Under the pieces are notes generated by a model. It was not told the origin of the DNA, did not search any database, and was given only the letters and a program-made list of their open reading frames with translations. From assembly GCA_963678575.2 (NCBI GenBank), contig CAXXHV010000002.1, forward strand, positions 2,294,001 through 2,358,000: a DNA stretch of 64,000 bases, written 5' to 3'. The stretch is from Pleomorphochaeta sp963678575 (GTDB lineage Bacteria; Spirochaetota; Spirochaetia; Sphaerochaetales; Sphaerochaetaceae). Below, piece after piece: positions 42,424 through 51,269 of this stretch (positions are counted from its first letter, which is position 1; each line of letters opens with the position of its first letter). Made by a program: the position numbers and the translations under genes.

Positions 42424-43951
42424 ATCTAGCGTATTCTACAACACGCATTTCCCTAATAATTGTGACTTTAATTCTACCAGGATAGCGCAATTCTGCTTCT
42501 ATTCGAGAAGCTACATCTTTAGCCATATCTCTAGCCTCATCATCACTTACATTTGTATTATTAACTAATATCCTCAATTCTCTTCCAGCTTGCACAGCAA
42601 AAGCTTTTTCAACACCTTCAAAACTTTCAGCAATTTTTTCAAGACTTTCTAATCTCTTGATATAATTATCTAAAGTTTCTCTTCTAGCTCCAGGTCTTGC
42701 TGCACTGATTGCATCAGCAATTTGAACAATAATTGCTTCAGGGGATTTTGGTTCAACATCATTATGGTGAGCCAAAATAGCATTAACAATTACATTGTCT
42801 TCACCTAATCTCTTTGCGTGTTCAGCCCCTAATTCTGCATGGTTTGCATCACTTTCAGTTTCAATACCTTTACCAATATCATGCAACAAACCTGCTCTCT
42901 TAGCAATTTCTGGGTCAGCACCAACTTCACTTGCAATCATTCCAGATAATACAGCTACTTCACGAGAATGACTTAATACATTTTGTCCATAACTTGTTCT
43001 AAAATATAACCTACCAAGAGCTCTAATCATTTCTTGGCTCATATTATGAATACCCATATCAAAAACAAGTTTTTCACCTTCATCAACAATTGTTCTGTTA
43101 ACTTCTTTTGCAACTTTATTAACAACTTCTTCAATTCTTGATGGATGAATCCGTCCATCCTGCACTAATCTCTCTAGCGCTACTCTAGCAATTTCTTTTC
43201 TTACCGGATCAAAACAAGAAATCACAACAGCTTCCGGTGTATCGTCAATAATAATATCAACACCAGTCAATGTTTCTAAAGTTCTTATATTTCTTCCTTC
43301 TCTTCCAATAATTCTTCCCTTCATTTCATCACTTGGTAAACTTACTGAAGCTATAGAGACATCTCCGCTTACTTCTGTTGCCATCCTTTGAATTGAGGTT
43401 AAAATTATATCCCTTGCTACCTTATCAGCTTTAAGTTGTGCTTCTTGTTCAATTTTATTAATAATTGATTGCGAATCACGTTTAGCTTCTTTTTCCATTT
43501 GCTCAATAATAAATTCTTTAGCTTCATCTTGAGACATATTAGCAATTTTTTCTAGCTCCACCATTATGGAGCTCTCTCGTTTTTCTAATTCTTCTTCAGT
43601 TTTTTCAATAACTTTATTTCTATCTTCGAGTTGATTCTTAATGGTATCTAATTCAGCTAATTTCCTCTCAACATTTTCTTCTTTTTGAAGAATTCGTCTT
43701 TCAGAACGTTGTAATTCACTACGCCTTTCCCTTGCCTCTCTTTCCACTTGCTGCTGTTCTTTCAACAATTGGTCACGAGTTTCAAGGATAAGTTCCTTAC
43801 TTTTTGCTTCAGCTTCTTTTACTGCATCTGCTTCTAAGCGTCTAGCTTTTTGTTCAACAGAGGTCAGTTTAAATTTCGAATACAGCCATCTTCCGATAAA
43901 TCCGAAAACGGCACCAAGAACAACAAGAAGGAGATAAATTAATTGTTTCAT
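42422..43951 (-). CDS. rny: ribonuclease Y
   Basis: A membrane-anchored endoribonuclease that starts mRNA decay. Its 509 residues run in the usual order: an N-terminal membrane helix (YLLLVVLGAVFGFIGRWLYS), a coiled coil to about residue 185, a KH domain (MKGRIIGREGRNIRTLETLTG in two segments, residues 210-230) and the HD domain with LLHDIGKGIE and the later NAILAHHNDV metal motifs, ending LRYPGRIKVTIIREMRVVEYA. RicT (23.8 kb) is present in the same window, consistent with a Y-complex-like RNase Y control. An AGGAG site precedes the ATG. Confidence 0.98.
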   Translation of the reverse strand: MKQLIYLLLVVLGAVFGFIGRWLYSKFKLTSVEQKARRLEADAVKEAEAKSKELILETRDQLLKEQQQVEREARERRSELQRSERRILQKEENVERKLAELDTIKNQLEDRNKVIEKTEEELEKRESSIMVELEKIANMSQDEAKEFIIEQMEKEAKRDSQSIINKIEQEAQLKADKVARDIILTSIQRMATEVSGDVSIASVSLPSDEMKGRIIGREGRNIRTLETLTGVDIIIDDTPEAVVISCFDPVRKEIARVALERLVQDGRIHPSRIEEVVNKVAKEVNRTIVDEGEKLVFDMGIHNMSQEMIRALGRLYFRTSYGQNVLSHSREVAVLSGMIASEVGADPEIAKRAGLLHDIGKGIETESDANHAELGAEHAKRLGEDNVIVNAILAHHNDVEPKSPEAIIVQIADAISAARPGARRETLDNYIKRLESLEKIAESFEGVEKAFAVQAGRELRILVNNTNVSDDEARDMAKDVASRIEAELRYPGRIKVTIIREMRVVEYAR

Positions 43952-44019
43952 AATATTTTCTCCTTAGTTGCAATTATTTCAATATTATTCAACTAATGTC
44001 AAATTGTCAAGTTTTAGAA

Positions 44020-44051
44020 AAATAAAAAACCGTTACCAAACAAGGTAACGG
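44020..44051 (-). terminator. terminator of the ribosomal superoperon
   Basis: GCCGTTACC pairs with GGTAACGG (44051-44030) followed by TTTTTT on the minus strand. It lies 169 bases beyond the rplQ stop. The spacer holds an AT-only hairpin and a 19-codon frame without a ribosome site. Confidence 0.92.
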
Positions 44052-44219
44052 CTAAGTCATTTTATGACAAAAGACAGTAAAACTTAATATTTAATAGAAA
44101 TAAATGATAAACTTTACTTTTTAACTTTTAAAAAATATTTTTAAAAGTTTTTTTGTATCTAGAGGTTGAAGGCTTTTTCTCCTCCATTCTAAATACTCTG
44201 AGTACTATGTACTACAGTT

Positions 44220-44597
44220 TTACTTTTCTTCTTTAGCACTTGTCTTGTCAACAAGTTCTAAAATTACCATTTCAGCAGCATCATTAAGACGGTAACCAGT
44301 TTTTAAAATACGGGTATATCCACCTTTACGATCAACATTTAGAGGTGCGATCTCTGTGAAGAGCTTATTAAGTACAGCTGGGTCCTTAATATCTTTTGCA
44401 ATAGTACGACGATTATGAACACTATCAACTTTAGCTCTAGTGATCATTTTCTCTACCTTTTTGCGTACTTCAAGAGCCTTAGCTTTTGTAGTCTCAATTC
44501 TCTCATAGCGGAGAAGTGAGGTTGCCATGTTACGTAACATCGCATCACGTTCTGCAGTAGTTCTGCTTAATGTGTTGAAACCAAATCTATGTCTCAT
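44220..44597 (-). CDS. rplQ: ribosomal protein bL17
   Basis: A 125-residue large-subunit protein, starting MRHRFGFNTLSRTTAERDAM, the standard N-terminus. The longer frame upstream is rejected because bL17 begins MRHR and the AAGGAAG site lies 6 bases before this ATG. It overlaps the rpoA stop by 11 bases and is translationally coupled to it. It is the last gene of the superoperon. Confidence 0.97.
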   Translation of the reverse strand: MRHRFGFNTLSRTTAERDAMLRNMATSLLRYERIETTKAKALEVRKKVEKMITRAKVDSVHNRRTIAKDIKDPAVLNKLFTEIAPLNVDRKGGYTRILKTGYRLNDAAEMVILELVDKTSAKEEK

Positions 44598-45639
44598 CTT
44601 CTTCTTCCTTGTTTCCAGGTACATTAATTGTGTTTTTTAAAACACTATAATCAGTCATTCCAAGACTTAGATTCCACTCTTTAAGTTTATCTTTAATCTC
44701 TGTTAATGACTTCTTACCAAAGTTCCTAGTTTTTGCAATTTCATCTTCAGTTTTCTTAGTTAAATCACCAATAGTTCTAATATTAGCATTTTTAAGGCAG
44801 TTACTTGAACGAACAGTTAATTCTAATTCTTCTACAGAAGTATTTAAGATCTTTCTAATCTTTTCTTCTTCTTCATCAACTTCTTCTTCACTATTAACTA
44901 ATGCTTCATCAAAATTGATAAATACTGAGAAATGATCCTTCGCAATCTTTGCAGCTTCTGCTAATGCATTAACTGGTGCAATGGTACCATCTGTATAAAT
45001 TTCAAGAATCAATTTATCATAATCGTTTCTATAACCTACACGAGTTGGTTCAATTGAATATTTTACACGGGTAACAGGAGAGAAGAATGCATCAATAGCT
45101 ATAACACCTACTTCTTCAATATACTTCTCATTGACTTCTGAAGGAACATATCCTCTTCCTAAATCAATTTGAACTTCCATTTCAATATTCGCATCATCCA
45201 TCATTGTGAAAAGAACTAAATCTTTATTAGTAATTTCTACCTGGTCGCGTTCAAAGTTCTGACCGGTAATTACGCCGGGCCCTTTACACTCAATGAGAAG
45301 ATTAACACCTTCGCAATCTTCAGGCATACTTATTTGTAGTTTTTTTAGAGCAGCAATTATGTCCGCAATGTCTTCACGAACACCAGGAAGCTGATCATAT
45401 TCACTAGAAATTAAATGAGGTACACCTTCTTCATTAAAGCTTGTGAACTTAACAGCAGTAACTGCATAACCCTGGATTGAAGATAAAAGAACTCTTCTAA
45501 GCGTATTTCCGATAGTTGTACCAAATCCACGTTCAAAAGGATATGCTACAAACTTTCCATAATTTGCTTCGACTGCATTGTGCTCAAAATTAGTTCCCTT
45601 GGGTTTCTTAAAGCCCTTCAAAAGGTTTTTGCGTGCCAT
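44587..45639 (-). CDS. rpoA: RNA polymerase alpha subunit
   Basis: The alpha subunit that nucleates RNA polymerase assembly, 350 residues. The N-terminal domain shows the dimerisation text RGFGTTIGNTLRRVLLSSI. A charged linker (EEEVDEEEEKIRKI) leads to the C-terminal DNA- and activator-binding domain (SSNCLKNANIRTIGDLTKKTEDE and FGKKSLTEIKDKLKEW in two segments). The gene follows rpsK after 122 bases that hold three stem-loops; rpsD, found here in many bacteria, is absent. Confidence 0.98.
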   Translation of the reverse strand: MARKNLLKGFKKPKGTNFEHNAVEANYGKFVAYPFERGFGTTIGNTLRRVLLSSIQGYAVTAVKFTSFNEEGVPHLISSEYDQLPGVREDIADIIAALKKLQISMPEDCEGVNLLIECKGPGVITGQNFERDQVEITNKDLVLFTMMDDANIEMEVQIDLGRGYVPSEVNEKYIEEVGVIAIDAFFSPVTRVKYSIEPTRVGYRNDYDKLILEIYTDGTIAPVNALAEAAKIAKDHFSVFINFDEALVNSEEEVDEEEEKIRKILNTSVEELELTVRSSNCLKNANIRTIGDLTKKTEDEIAKTRNFGKKSLTEIKDKLKEWNLSLGMTDYSVLKNTINVPGNKEEEDET

Positions 45640-45663
45640 GGTTACTCCTTAAAGTCTGGATAT

Positions 45664-45747
45664 GCAGATAATATATCTGCTTTAGGCGCAGGCATGGCTC
45701 CCGTGGAGCCAAACCACAATAAACAGCACTCCAAGAAAAGACTTGGA
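45664..45747 (-). promoter_or_regulatory. three successive stem-loops between rpsK and rpoA
   Basis: Three perfect stems lie in a row: TCCAAG/CTTGGA (45730-45747), TGGCTCC/GGAGCCA (45695-45711) and GCAGATA/TATCTGC (45664-45680). None is followed by a T-run, so this is a structured intercistronic region, possibly a regulatory or processing site. Confidence 0.6.
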
Positions 45748-45761
45748 AATGCTTCTAACAA

Positions 45762-46151
45762 TTAAACTCTACGTGTTTTGCGAGGACGACAACCGTTATG
45801 TGGGATTGGAGTTACGTCACGAATTGAACGAACTTTTAATCCTAAAACGCCAAGAGCTCTAATAGCACTTTCACGTCCAACACCTGGTCCTTTAACAAAA
45901 ACATTTACTTCACGAAGACCATAATCCATAGCCTTCTTAGCTGCTGTTTCACAAGTTACCTGTGCTGCATAAGGAGTTGATTTCTTAGCTCCACGGAATC
46001 CTAAACCACCAGCAGAAGCCCAAGAAATAGCATTCCCTTCTAGATCTGTCATGGTAACGATTGTATTGTTGAAAGTAGCCTGAATGTAAACATTACCATC
46101 ATAGACTGTTTTCTTAACTTTACGCTTTGCTTTCGCTTTTGCATTAGCCAT
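45762..46151 (-). CDS. rpsK: ribosomal protein uS11
   Basis: A 129-residue small-subunit protein of the platform. The core reads GNVYIQATFNNTIVTMTD, AISWASAGGLGFRGAKKSTP and the conserved C-terminus DVTPIPHNGCRPRKTRRV. The preceding extension (MANAKAKAKRKVKKT) is basic and typical. It starts 14 bases after rpsM. The 122-base spacer to rpoA carries three stem-loops. Confidence 0.98.
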   Translation of the reverse strand: MANAKAKAKRKVKKTVYDGNVYIQATFNNTIVTMTDLEGNAISWASAGGLGFRGAKKSTPYAAQVTCETAAKKAMDYGLREVNVFVKGPGVGRESAIRALGVLGLKVRSIRDVTPIPHNGCRPRKTRRV

Positions 46152-46165
46152 TTGTCATCTACTCC

Positions 46166-46531
46166 TTATTTCTTCTTACCTGCTACGGTCTTCTTCTTAC
46201 CCTTACGAGTTCTAGCATTAGTTTTAGTCTTTTGCCCTCTAACTGGTAAGCCTTTTCTATGACGTAGACCGCGGTAACAACCGATGTCCATAAGTCGTTT
46301 GATATTTAAGGCTACTTCAGTACGAAGACGACCTTCAACCTTATAATTTTCTTCGATTTCATGACGTAAAACAGCCAATTCATCATTTGAAAGTGTATTA
46401 ATTCTTACATTTGGATCAATATTTGTTTTTTCACAAATTTCAATCGCTGAAACATTACCGATGCCAAAGATATACGTTAATGCAATCTTAACAGCTTTGT
46501 TCGGCAAGTCAACACCTGCAATTCTTGCCAT
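46166..46531 (-). CDS. rpsM: ribosomal protein uS13
   Basis: A 121-residue head protein that contacts the 50S bridge and P-site tRNA. Characteristic text is ARIAGVDLPNKAVKIALTYI, GCYRGLRHRKGLPVRGQ and a very basic TNARTRKGKKKTVAGKKK tail. GTNP-like GIGNVSA occurs near residue 22. It lies 48 bases after rpmJ in the alpha operon. Confidence 0.98.
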   Translation of the reverse strand: MARIAGVDLPNKAVKIALTYIFGIGNVSAIEICEKTNIDPNVRINTLSNDELAVLRHEIEENYKVEGRLRTEVALNIKRLMDIGCYRGLRHRKGLPVRGQKTKTNARTRKGKKKTVAGKKK

Positions 46532-46579
46532 TATTGGCCTCCTAATTAAAGTTCTTAGAGAGGTGGCTTACGCCGAACC

Positions 46580-46693
46580 TTACTTCTGTCTTTGCTTATG
46601 TTTTGGGTTTTCGCAAATTATACGAACAACCCCATTTCTTCTGATAACTTTGCACTTGTCACATATTGGTTTGACACTTGCTCTGACTTTCAT
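46580..46693 (-). CDS. rpmJ: ribosomal protein bL36
   Basis: A 37-residue large-subunit protein, too short for most gene finders. It starts MKVRASVKPICDKCKVIRR and carries the zinc ligands Cys11, Cys14, Cys27 and His32. This is the zinc-binding (C+) form, in line with the zinc forms of bL31 and uS14. It lies between secY and rpsM, its canonical place, with a TAGGAGCTTAAC site before the ATG. Confidence 0.96.
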   Translation of the reverse strand: MKVRASVKPICDKCKVIRRNGVVRIICENPKHKQRQK

Positions 46694-46702
46694 GTTAAGC
46701 TC

Positions 46703-48016
46703 CTATTTTTTTCTTGCCTTTGCTTGGCTAAAAATACCAGTTTGATGATGCATTTTCATAACACCCTCTACTTGTCTCATTGTATCTAAGTCTACACCAA
46801 CCATAATGATTAATGAAGTACCACCGAATAACATTGAAACAGATGTTGGGAAGCTAAAGAACTTCTGTACTAATGTTGGAATCAATGCGATGAAAGCTAA
46901 GAAAATAGATCCAGGAAGAATAACGCGGTTAATAACTTTTGTTAGATACTCCTCAAGTTTTTCGCTCCTAACTCCAGGAACAGAACCACCATTTTCACGA
47001 ATCTGTTTAGCCATCTCAACAGGATTCATAGTAACCTGTGTATAGAAGAATGCAAAACCGATAATCAACAGAGTATATATGATTATGTAGGGGATACCCT
47101 GAGGATTTAACCAATTAGCAAAAGATGCTAGCCAACTCACTTCTGCGCCTAAACTAGATGCAATTTGAAGCGGGAAGGACATTAATGCTGAAGCAAAGAT
47201 TACCGGAATAACACCACTTGGGTTTAATTTAACAGGAATGTAAGTACTTTGAGCACCATACATTCTTCTGCCAACTACACGCTTTGCATAGTTAACCGGA
47301 ACCTTTCTCTCACCTTGTTGCTCGTAAACTACCATTGCAATAACAACTATAAACATTGCTAATACTACTAGTAAAGAAATTGGGTTAAAAGTACCATCTT
47401 GAACACCTCTAAATAATGTTACAAGAGCAGATGGAATTCTAGCTACAATACCAGCAAATATTAATAAGCTAATACCATTTCCAATTCCAAACTGAGTAAT
47501 TTTATTACCAATCCATACGAGGAACATACTACCTGCAGTTACAGATAGCATTGCTATCAAAGTAAATGGTAAGCGACTCATGGTCATTGAACCAGGAATC
47601 GAATTAGCATAAATTGTTATAACATAGGACTGAATTAAACAAACAACTATTGTTCCATATCTAGTGTATTGTTGAATTTTTTTCGAACCATGTGGATCTT
47701 GTGCGAGTTTTCTCAAACTTGGAACTACAATCATCATTAATTGTAGAATAATCTGAGTACTGATGTAAGGCATTACACCTAACATAAATAAGGAGAAATT
47801 CGAAAATGCCCCGCCGGAAAAGAAATTCAAATATTCTGTAAATCCGAAAGAATTAGAATTACTCTGTGATAGGAAATATTGTTGTAGAACCTGGATGTCA
47901 ATTCCTGGAATAGGAATAACCGCTCCCACCCTACTGATAAACAGTAGGAGGAAAGTGATTAGGCCTTTTCTTCTTAACTCCTGGATTCTCATCATTTCAA
48001 CTAGGGAGTTTGCCAT
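46703..48016 (-). CDS. secY: protein translocase subunit SecY
   Basis: The ten-helix pore of the Sec translocon in the inner membrane, 437 residues. Landmarks include RVGAVIPIPGIDIQVL (helix 1/plug region), GVMPYISTQIILQLMMIVVP, NGISLLIFAGIV, QQGERKVPVNYAKRVVGRRM and the NPVEMAKQIRENGGSVPGVRS cytoplasmic loop (in parts). The C-terminus ends KARKK. It lies between rplO and rpmJ as in the spc operon. adk, map and infA, which often follow secY, are missing. Confidence 0.98.
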   Translation of the reverse strand: MANSLVEMMRIQELRRKGLITFLLLFISRVGAVIPIPGIDIQVLQQYFLSQSNSNSFGFTEYLNFFSGGAFSNFSLFMLGVMPYISTQIILQLMMIVVPSLRKLAQDPHGSKKIQQYTRYGTIVVCLIQSYVITIYANSIPGSMTMSRLPFTLIAMLSVTAGSMFLVWIGNKITQFGIGNGISLLIFAGIVARIPSALVTLFRGVQDGTFNPISLLVVLAMFIVVIAMVVYEQQGERKVPVNYAKRVVGRRMYGAQSTYIPVKLNPSGVIPVIFASALMSFPLQIASSLGAEVSWLASFANWLNPQGIPYIIIYTLLIIGFAFFYTQVTMNPVEMAKQIRENGGSVPGVRSEKLEEYLTKVINRVILPGSIFLAFIALIPTLVQKFFSFPTSVSMLFGGTSLIIMVGVDLDTMRQVEGVMKMHHQTGIFSQAKARKK

Positions 48017-48033
48017 TTAGACCAACCTTTTTG

Positions 48034-48474
48034 TTATTTAACTTCGCCACCAGCAGCAGTTATTTTTTCAACTGCACTTGCTGAAACCTTTAAACCTTCA
48101 ATAGTAACTTTTTTATCAATTTCTCCATTAGAAAGAATTTTAGCTAAAGTCTTGTGACCTTTTACTAATTTTACTTCTTTTAGAGCTTCTAAGTTAACTA
48201 CTGCACCATCTTCAAACTTCTCACTAATTGCAGTTAAAGAAACTACTTCATAGTCAGTTTTGAAAGGATGGTTAGAGAAACCTCTACGTGCGACACGACG
48301 ATACAAGGGCATCTGGCCGCCTTCGAAACCTACACGAACACCACCACCTGAACGGGAGTTTTGTCCATCATGGCCTCTACCACAAGCACGACCCTTCGAT
48401 GAAGCACCGCGACCTACGATAGTTTTATTAGTATTAGCACCGAAAGGTGCTTTAATTTGACCTAAATTTGCCAT
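48034..48474 (-). CDS. rplO: ribosomal protein uL15
   Basis: A 146-residue large-subunit protein. The glycine-rich start (GRGASSKGRACGRGHDGQNSRSGGGVRVGFEGGQMPLYRRV, in parts) and the GFSNHPFKTDYEVVSL segment are characteristic. It starts 2 bases after rpmD and is followed by secY after 17 bases, in spc operon order. Confidence 0.97.
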   Translation of the reverse strand: MANLGQIKAPFGANTNKTIVGRGASSKGRACGRGHDGQNSRSGGGVRVGFEGGQMPLYRRVARRGFSNHPFKTDYEVVSLTAISEKFEDGAVVNLEALKEVKLVKGHKTLAKILSNGEIDKKVTIEGLKVSASAVEKITAAGGEVK

Positions 48475-48476
48475 CT

Positions 48477-48671
48477 TTACATCTCCTCAACTTTTACAAG
48501 GTGAGCAATGACGTTTACCATGCCAAGCATATCAGGAGTTGCATCGATAACTACACTGCTATTTATCTTCTTTAAACCAATTGCTTTAACAGTACCGCGT
48601 TGCTTTGGTAATGAACCTGCAATACTACGAGTTAAAGTAACTTTAAGTTGTTTTACTTTTTTAGCCATCAT
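48477..48671 (-). CDS. rpmD: ribosomal protein uL30
   Basis: A short large-subunit protein of 64 residues. The sequence MAKKVKQLKVTLTRSIAGSL to the end VIAHLVKVEEM matches bL30/uL30 length and pattern (LTRSxIG..., KQRGTVKALGL). Two adjacent ATGs (MMAKK) are possible; the first overlaps the uS5 stop by one base (TAATG), so the gene is coupled to rpsE. Confidence 0.93.
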   Translation of the reverse strand: MMAKKVKQLKVTLTRSIAGSLPKQRGTVKAIGLKKINSSVVIDATPDMLGMVNVIAHLVKVEEM

Positions 48672-49177
48672 TAACCCCACATGCTTTTTAGAGTTTTGCC
48701 TCTATTCTTAGCGACTTGGCGAGCATCAAACAAGTTTTCAAATGCATCAAAAGCTGCTTTCACTGTGTTAACAGTATTTTTTGAGCCTAAAGATTTACCT
48801 AAAATATCAGTAATACCTGCTGCATCACATAAAGATCTTACAGCACCACCTGCGATTACACCAGTACCTGGAACTGCAGGTTTGATAAGTACACTAGCAC
48901 TTTTAAAATTACCAATACATTCGTGAGGAATAGTACCATTTTTAAGAGGTACAGTAATCATGCTTACTTTAGCACGATCAACAGCTTTACGAATTGCATC
49001 AGTTACATCATTTGCTTTACCAAAACCATATCCAACTTTACCTTTTTGGTCTCCAACAACTACAAGAGCAGAGAAAGAGTATCTTCTACCACCCTTTACA
49101 ACCTTAGAAACACGATTAAGTTTAATTAGTTTTTCAACGTATCCGTCGTTTTTATCTTCTTTTCTTGATCTTTCCAC
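48671..49177 (-). CDS. rpsE: ribosomal protein uS5
   Basis: A 168-residue small-subunit protein involved in accuracy and helicase activity. It shows the double-stranded-RNA-binding VSKVVKGGRRYSFSALVVVGD, the GYGFGKANDVTDAIRKA motif and GAVRSLCDAAGITDIL. The start is GTG (49177-49175) with a GGGGG site 7 bases upstream; no ATG fits. It lies 9 bases after rplR. Confidence 0.97.
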   Translation of the reverse strand: MERSRKEDKNDGYVEKLIKLNRVSKVVKGGRRYSFSALVVVGDQKGKVGYGFGKANDVTDAIRKAVDRAKVSMITVPLKNGTIPHECIGNFKSASVLIKPAVPGTGVIAGGAVRSLCDAAGITDILGKSLGSKNTVNTVKAAFDAFENLFDARQVAKNRGKTLKSMWG

Positions 49178-49186
49178 GGTGTCCCC

Positions 49187-49546
49187 CTAGAACTTAACGC
49201 CAGCACTGCGGGCGCCATCAGCGATACTCTTCACAATACCATGATAGAGGTAGCCATTTCTGTCGAATACACATGTAGTAATATTCTTTTCGATCATCCT
49301 CTTACCAATCACCTCACCAAGCTTTGCTGCATCAGAAACACAGTTTTTTAAGCCCTTAAGTTCAGTTTCAACAGTATTAGCAGAAACAAGAGTTACACCT
49401 GCTACATCATCGATAACTTGAACATACATATGGTGATTACTACGAAAAACAGTCATCCTCGGTCTGCTGGCAGTACCCGAGATGCTTTTTCTGATATGAA
49501 GCTTACGTCTTTTAAGCTTTCTTTGTTTATCAATTACTTTATTCAT
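49187..49546 (-). CDS. rplR: ribosomal protein uL18
   Basis: A 119-residue 5S rRNA-binding protein. Recognised by RKLHIRKSISGTASRPRMTVFRS (in parts), the conserved IDDVAGVTLVSANT and the C-terminal FDRNGYLYHGIVKSIADGAR segment. It lies 14 bases after rplF in spc operon order. Confidence 0.97.
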   Translation of the reverse strand: MNKVIDKQRKLKRRKLHIRKSISGTASRPRMTVFRSNHHMYVQVIDDVAGVTLVSANTVETELKGLKNCVSDAAKLGEVIGKRMIEKNITTCVFDRNGYLYHGIVKSIADGARSAGVKF

Positions 49547-49560
49547 CTCTTACCTACCGA

Positions 49561-50097
49561 TTATTTGCCGGACTTACCGACCTTGCGACGAATGACTTCA
49601 TTCTCATACTTAACACCTTTACCTTTATAAGGTTCAGGTTTACGAAGAGAACGAATCTCCGCAGCAGTCTGACCTACTAACTGCTTATCGATTGCTGATA
49701 CGGTTATTTTATTTTGTCCTTCAACTGTGATAGTAACACCACTAGGAATTACAAACTCAATAATGTTTGAATAACCTAAGTTAAGAATCAATAAATTACC
49801 TTTTACTTCAGCACGATAACCAACACCATTAACAACTAAGTTTTTTGTATAACCAGTAGTTACTCCAACAATCATATTGCTTAATAACTGACGGTATAAA
49901 CCATGGTAGCTACGGCTAGCTTTGGATTCGTCTTTGCGAGTTACAACGATTTGATTATCTTGAATATCGAAAATAACTTCTTCACGAACAGCTTGTGTTA
50001 ATTTACCCTTAGGTCCTTCAACACTAAGTAGTCCGTCTTTAATAGTAACCTTAACCCCTGCAGGTAGTGCAACGGGCATTTTACCAATACGCGACAT
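49561..50097 (-). CDS. rplF: ribosomal protein uL6
   Basis: A 178-residue protein near the factor-binding site of the 50S subunit, made of two homologous domains. It starts MSRIGKMPVALPAGV and has LSVEGPKGKLTQ, NMIVGVTTGYTKNL and the C-terminal RKPEPYKGKGVKYENEVIRR segment typical of the family. It lies 11 bases after rpsH. Confidence 0.98.
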   Translation of the reverse strand: MSRIGKMPVALPAGVKVTIKDGLLSVEGPKGKLTQAVREEVIFDIQDNQIVVTRKDESKASRSYHGLYRQLLSNMIVGVTTGYTKNLVVNGVGYRAEVKGNLLILNLGYSNIIEFVIPSGVTITVEGQNKITVSAIDKQLVGQTAAEIRSLRKPEPYKGKGVKYENEVIRRKVGKSGK

Positions 50098-50108
50098 TTC
50101 TCACCACC

Positions 50109-50507
50109 TTACCAAATAGTACAGATTAGCTCACCGCCAATCTTCTTATCAGAGGCCTTTTTTCCTGTAATAACGCCATTTGAAGTAGATACTACAACTA
50201 CTCCATGTCCGTTAAATACACGAGGCATGTTACGATAGCCACTATATACACGACGACCAGGTGTTGAAACACGTTGAATGTCATGAAGTACAGGGCTCTG
50301 ATTATCATCATATCTTAAGAAAACACGAATATAAGAAATTCCATCTTTTGTAACTTTCTTGAAGTTTTTAACGTAACCTTCATTCTTTAAAATCTTTACG
50401 ATTTGAAGTTTAATTTTAGATGTGGAAATATCTACTTTTTCATGTTTTGCCTGACTAGCATTTCTTATCTTAGTCAGCATATCTGCAATTGGATCACTTA
50501 CAGCCAT
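50109..50507 (-). CDS. rpsH: ribosomal protein uS8
   Basis: A 132-residue small-subunit protein that binds helix 21 of 16S rRNA and in some bacteria represses the spc operon. It starts MAVSDPIADMLTKIRNAS and ends STSNGVITGKKASDKKIGGELICTIW (in parts). It lies 9 bases after rpsN. No spc-type S8 operator was identified within this stretch. Confidence 0.98.
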   Translation of the reverse strand: MAVSDPIADMLTKIRNASQAKHEKVDISTSKIKLQIVKILKNEGYVKNFKKVTKDGISYIRVFLRYDDNQSPVLHDIQRVSTPGRRVYSGYRNMPRVFNGHGVVVVSTSNGVITGKKASDKKIGGELICTIW

Positions 50508-50516
50508 TTTTATCTC

Positions 50517-50702
50517 CTACCAACTTGACTTGGTTACGCCAGGGATCTGACCTTCACTTGCCAATTTACGAAAGCAGATTCTGCACATATCAAACTTACG
50601 CATATAACCACGTGGTCTTCCACAGATCCTACATCTGTTTACTTGTCTAGTACTGAATTTAGGCTCTTTTTGAGCTTTTACAATCATTGATTTTTTAGCC
50701 AT
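50517..50702 (-). CDS. rpsN: ribosomal protein uS14, zinc form
   Basis: A 61-residue small-subunit protein. Four cysteines in CRICGRPRGYMRKFDMCRIC bind zinc, and the C-terminus reads CFRKLASEGQIPGVTKSSW, the short zinc form rather than the about 100-residue form. It lies 12 bases after rplE and 9 before rpsH. Confidence 0.97.
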   Translation of the reverse strand: MAKKSMIVKAQKEPKFSTRQVNRCRICGRPRGYMRKFDMCRICFRKLASEGQIPGVTKSSW

Positions 50703-50714
50703 TATTATACCCTC

Positions 50715-51269
50715 TTACTTAGCGAATGGCATGCCTAACTTCTTAAGTAATGCATACCCTTCTTCATCGGTCTTGGCCGTCGTAACGATTGCAATATTCA
50801 GACCGCTGATGCGTTCTATCTTATCGAAGTCAATTTCTGGAAAGATAATTTGCTCAGTAATACCCATTGAGTAATTACCACGACCATCAAATGCGTGAGG
50901 TTTCACACCTTTAAAGTCTTTAACACGTGGTAAAGCTATGCCAATAAGACGTTCTAAGAAAAACCACATATTGTCACCACGAAGAGTAACCATAGCGCCA
51001 ATTTCTTGTCCTTCACGTACTTTAAAGTTAGCGATAGATTTTCTAGCTTTTGTCTTTACTACATGTTGACCTGCAATTTGTTCCAATTCTTTTACAGCAG
51101 CATCAAGAAGCTTTTTGTTTACAATTGCTTCACCAACGCCAACACTTAGTGTAATTTTTTCAATAGCAGGAACTTGCATTACAGACTTATAACCTTGCTC
51201 TTTGAAAAGAGCCGGTGCAACTTCTTCAAGATATTTTTTCTTAAAGGTTGGTACAAACTTTTCTTCCAT
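50715..51269 (-). CDS. rplE: ribosomal protein uL5
   Basis: A 184-residue 5S rRNA-binding protein of the central protuberance. Typical segments are KKYLEEVAPALFKEQGYKSV, KARKSIANFKVREGQEIGAM, LPRVKDFKGVKPHAFDGRGNYS (in parts) and the C-terminal FAK. Its ATG overlaps the rplX stop by one base, so translation is coupled. Confidence 0.98.
   Translation of the reverse strand: MEEKFVPTFKKKYLEEVAPALFKEQGYKSVMQVPAIEKITLSVGVGEAIVNKKLLDAAVKELEQIAGQHVVKTKARKSIANFKVREGQEIGAMVTLRGDNMWFFLERLIGIALPRVKDFKGVKPHAFDGRGNYSMGITEQIIFPEIDFDKIERISGLNIAIVTTAKTDEEGYALLKKLGMPFAK

Noticed and set aside
44100..44190. 19-codon frame MEEKKPSTSRYKKTFKNIF after rplQ
   Set aside because: No ribosome binding site and no family; probably untranslated tail.
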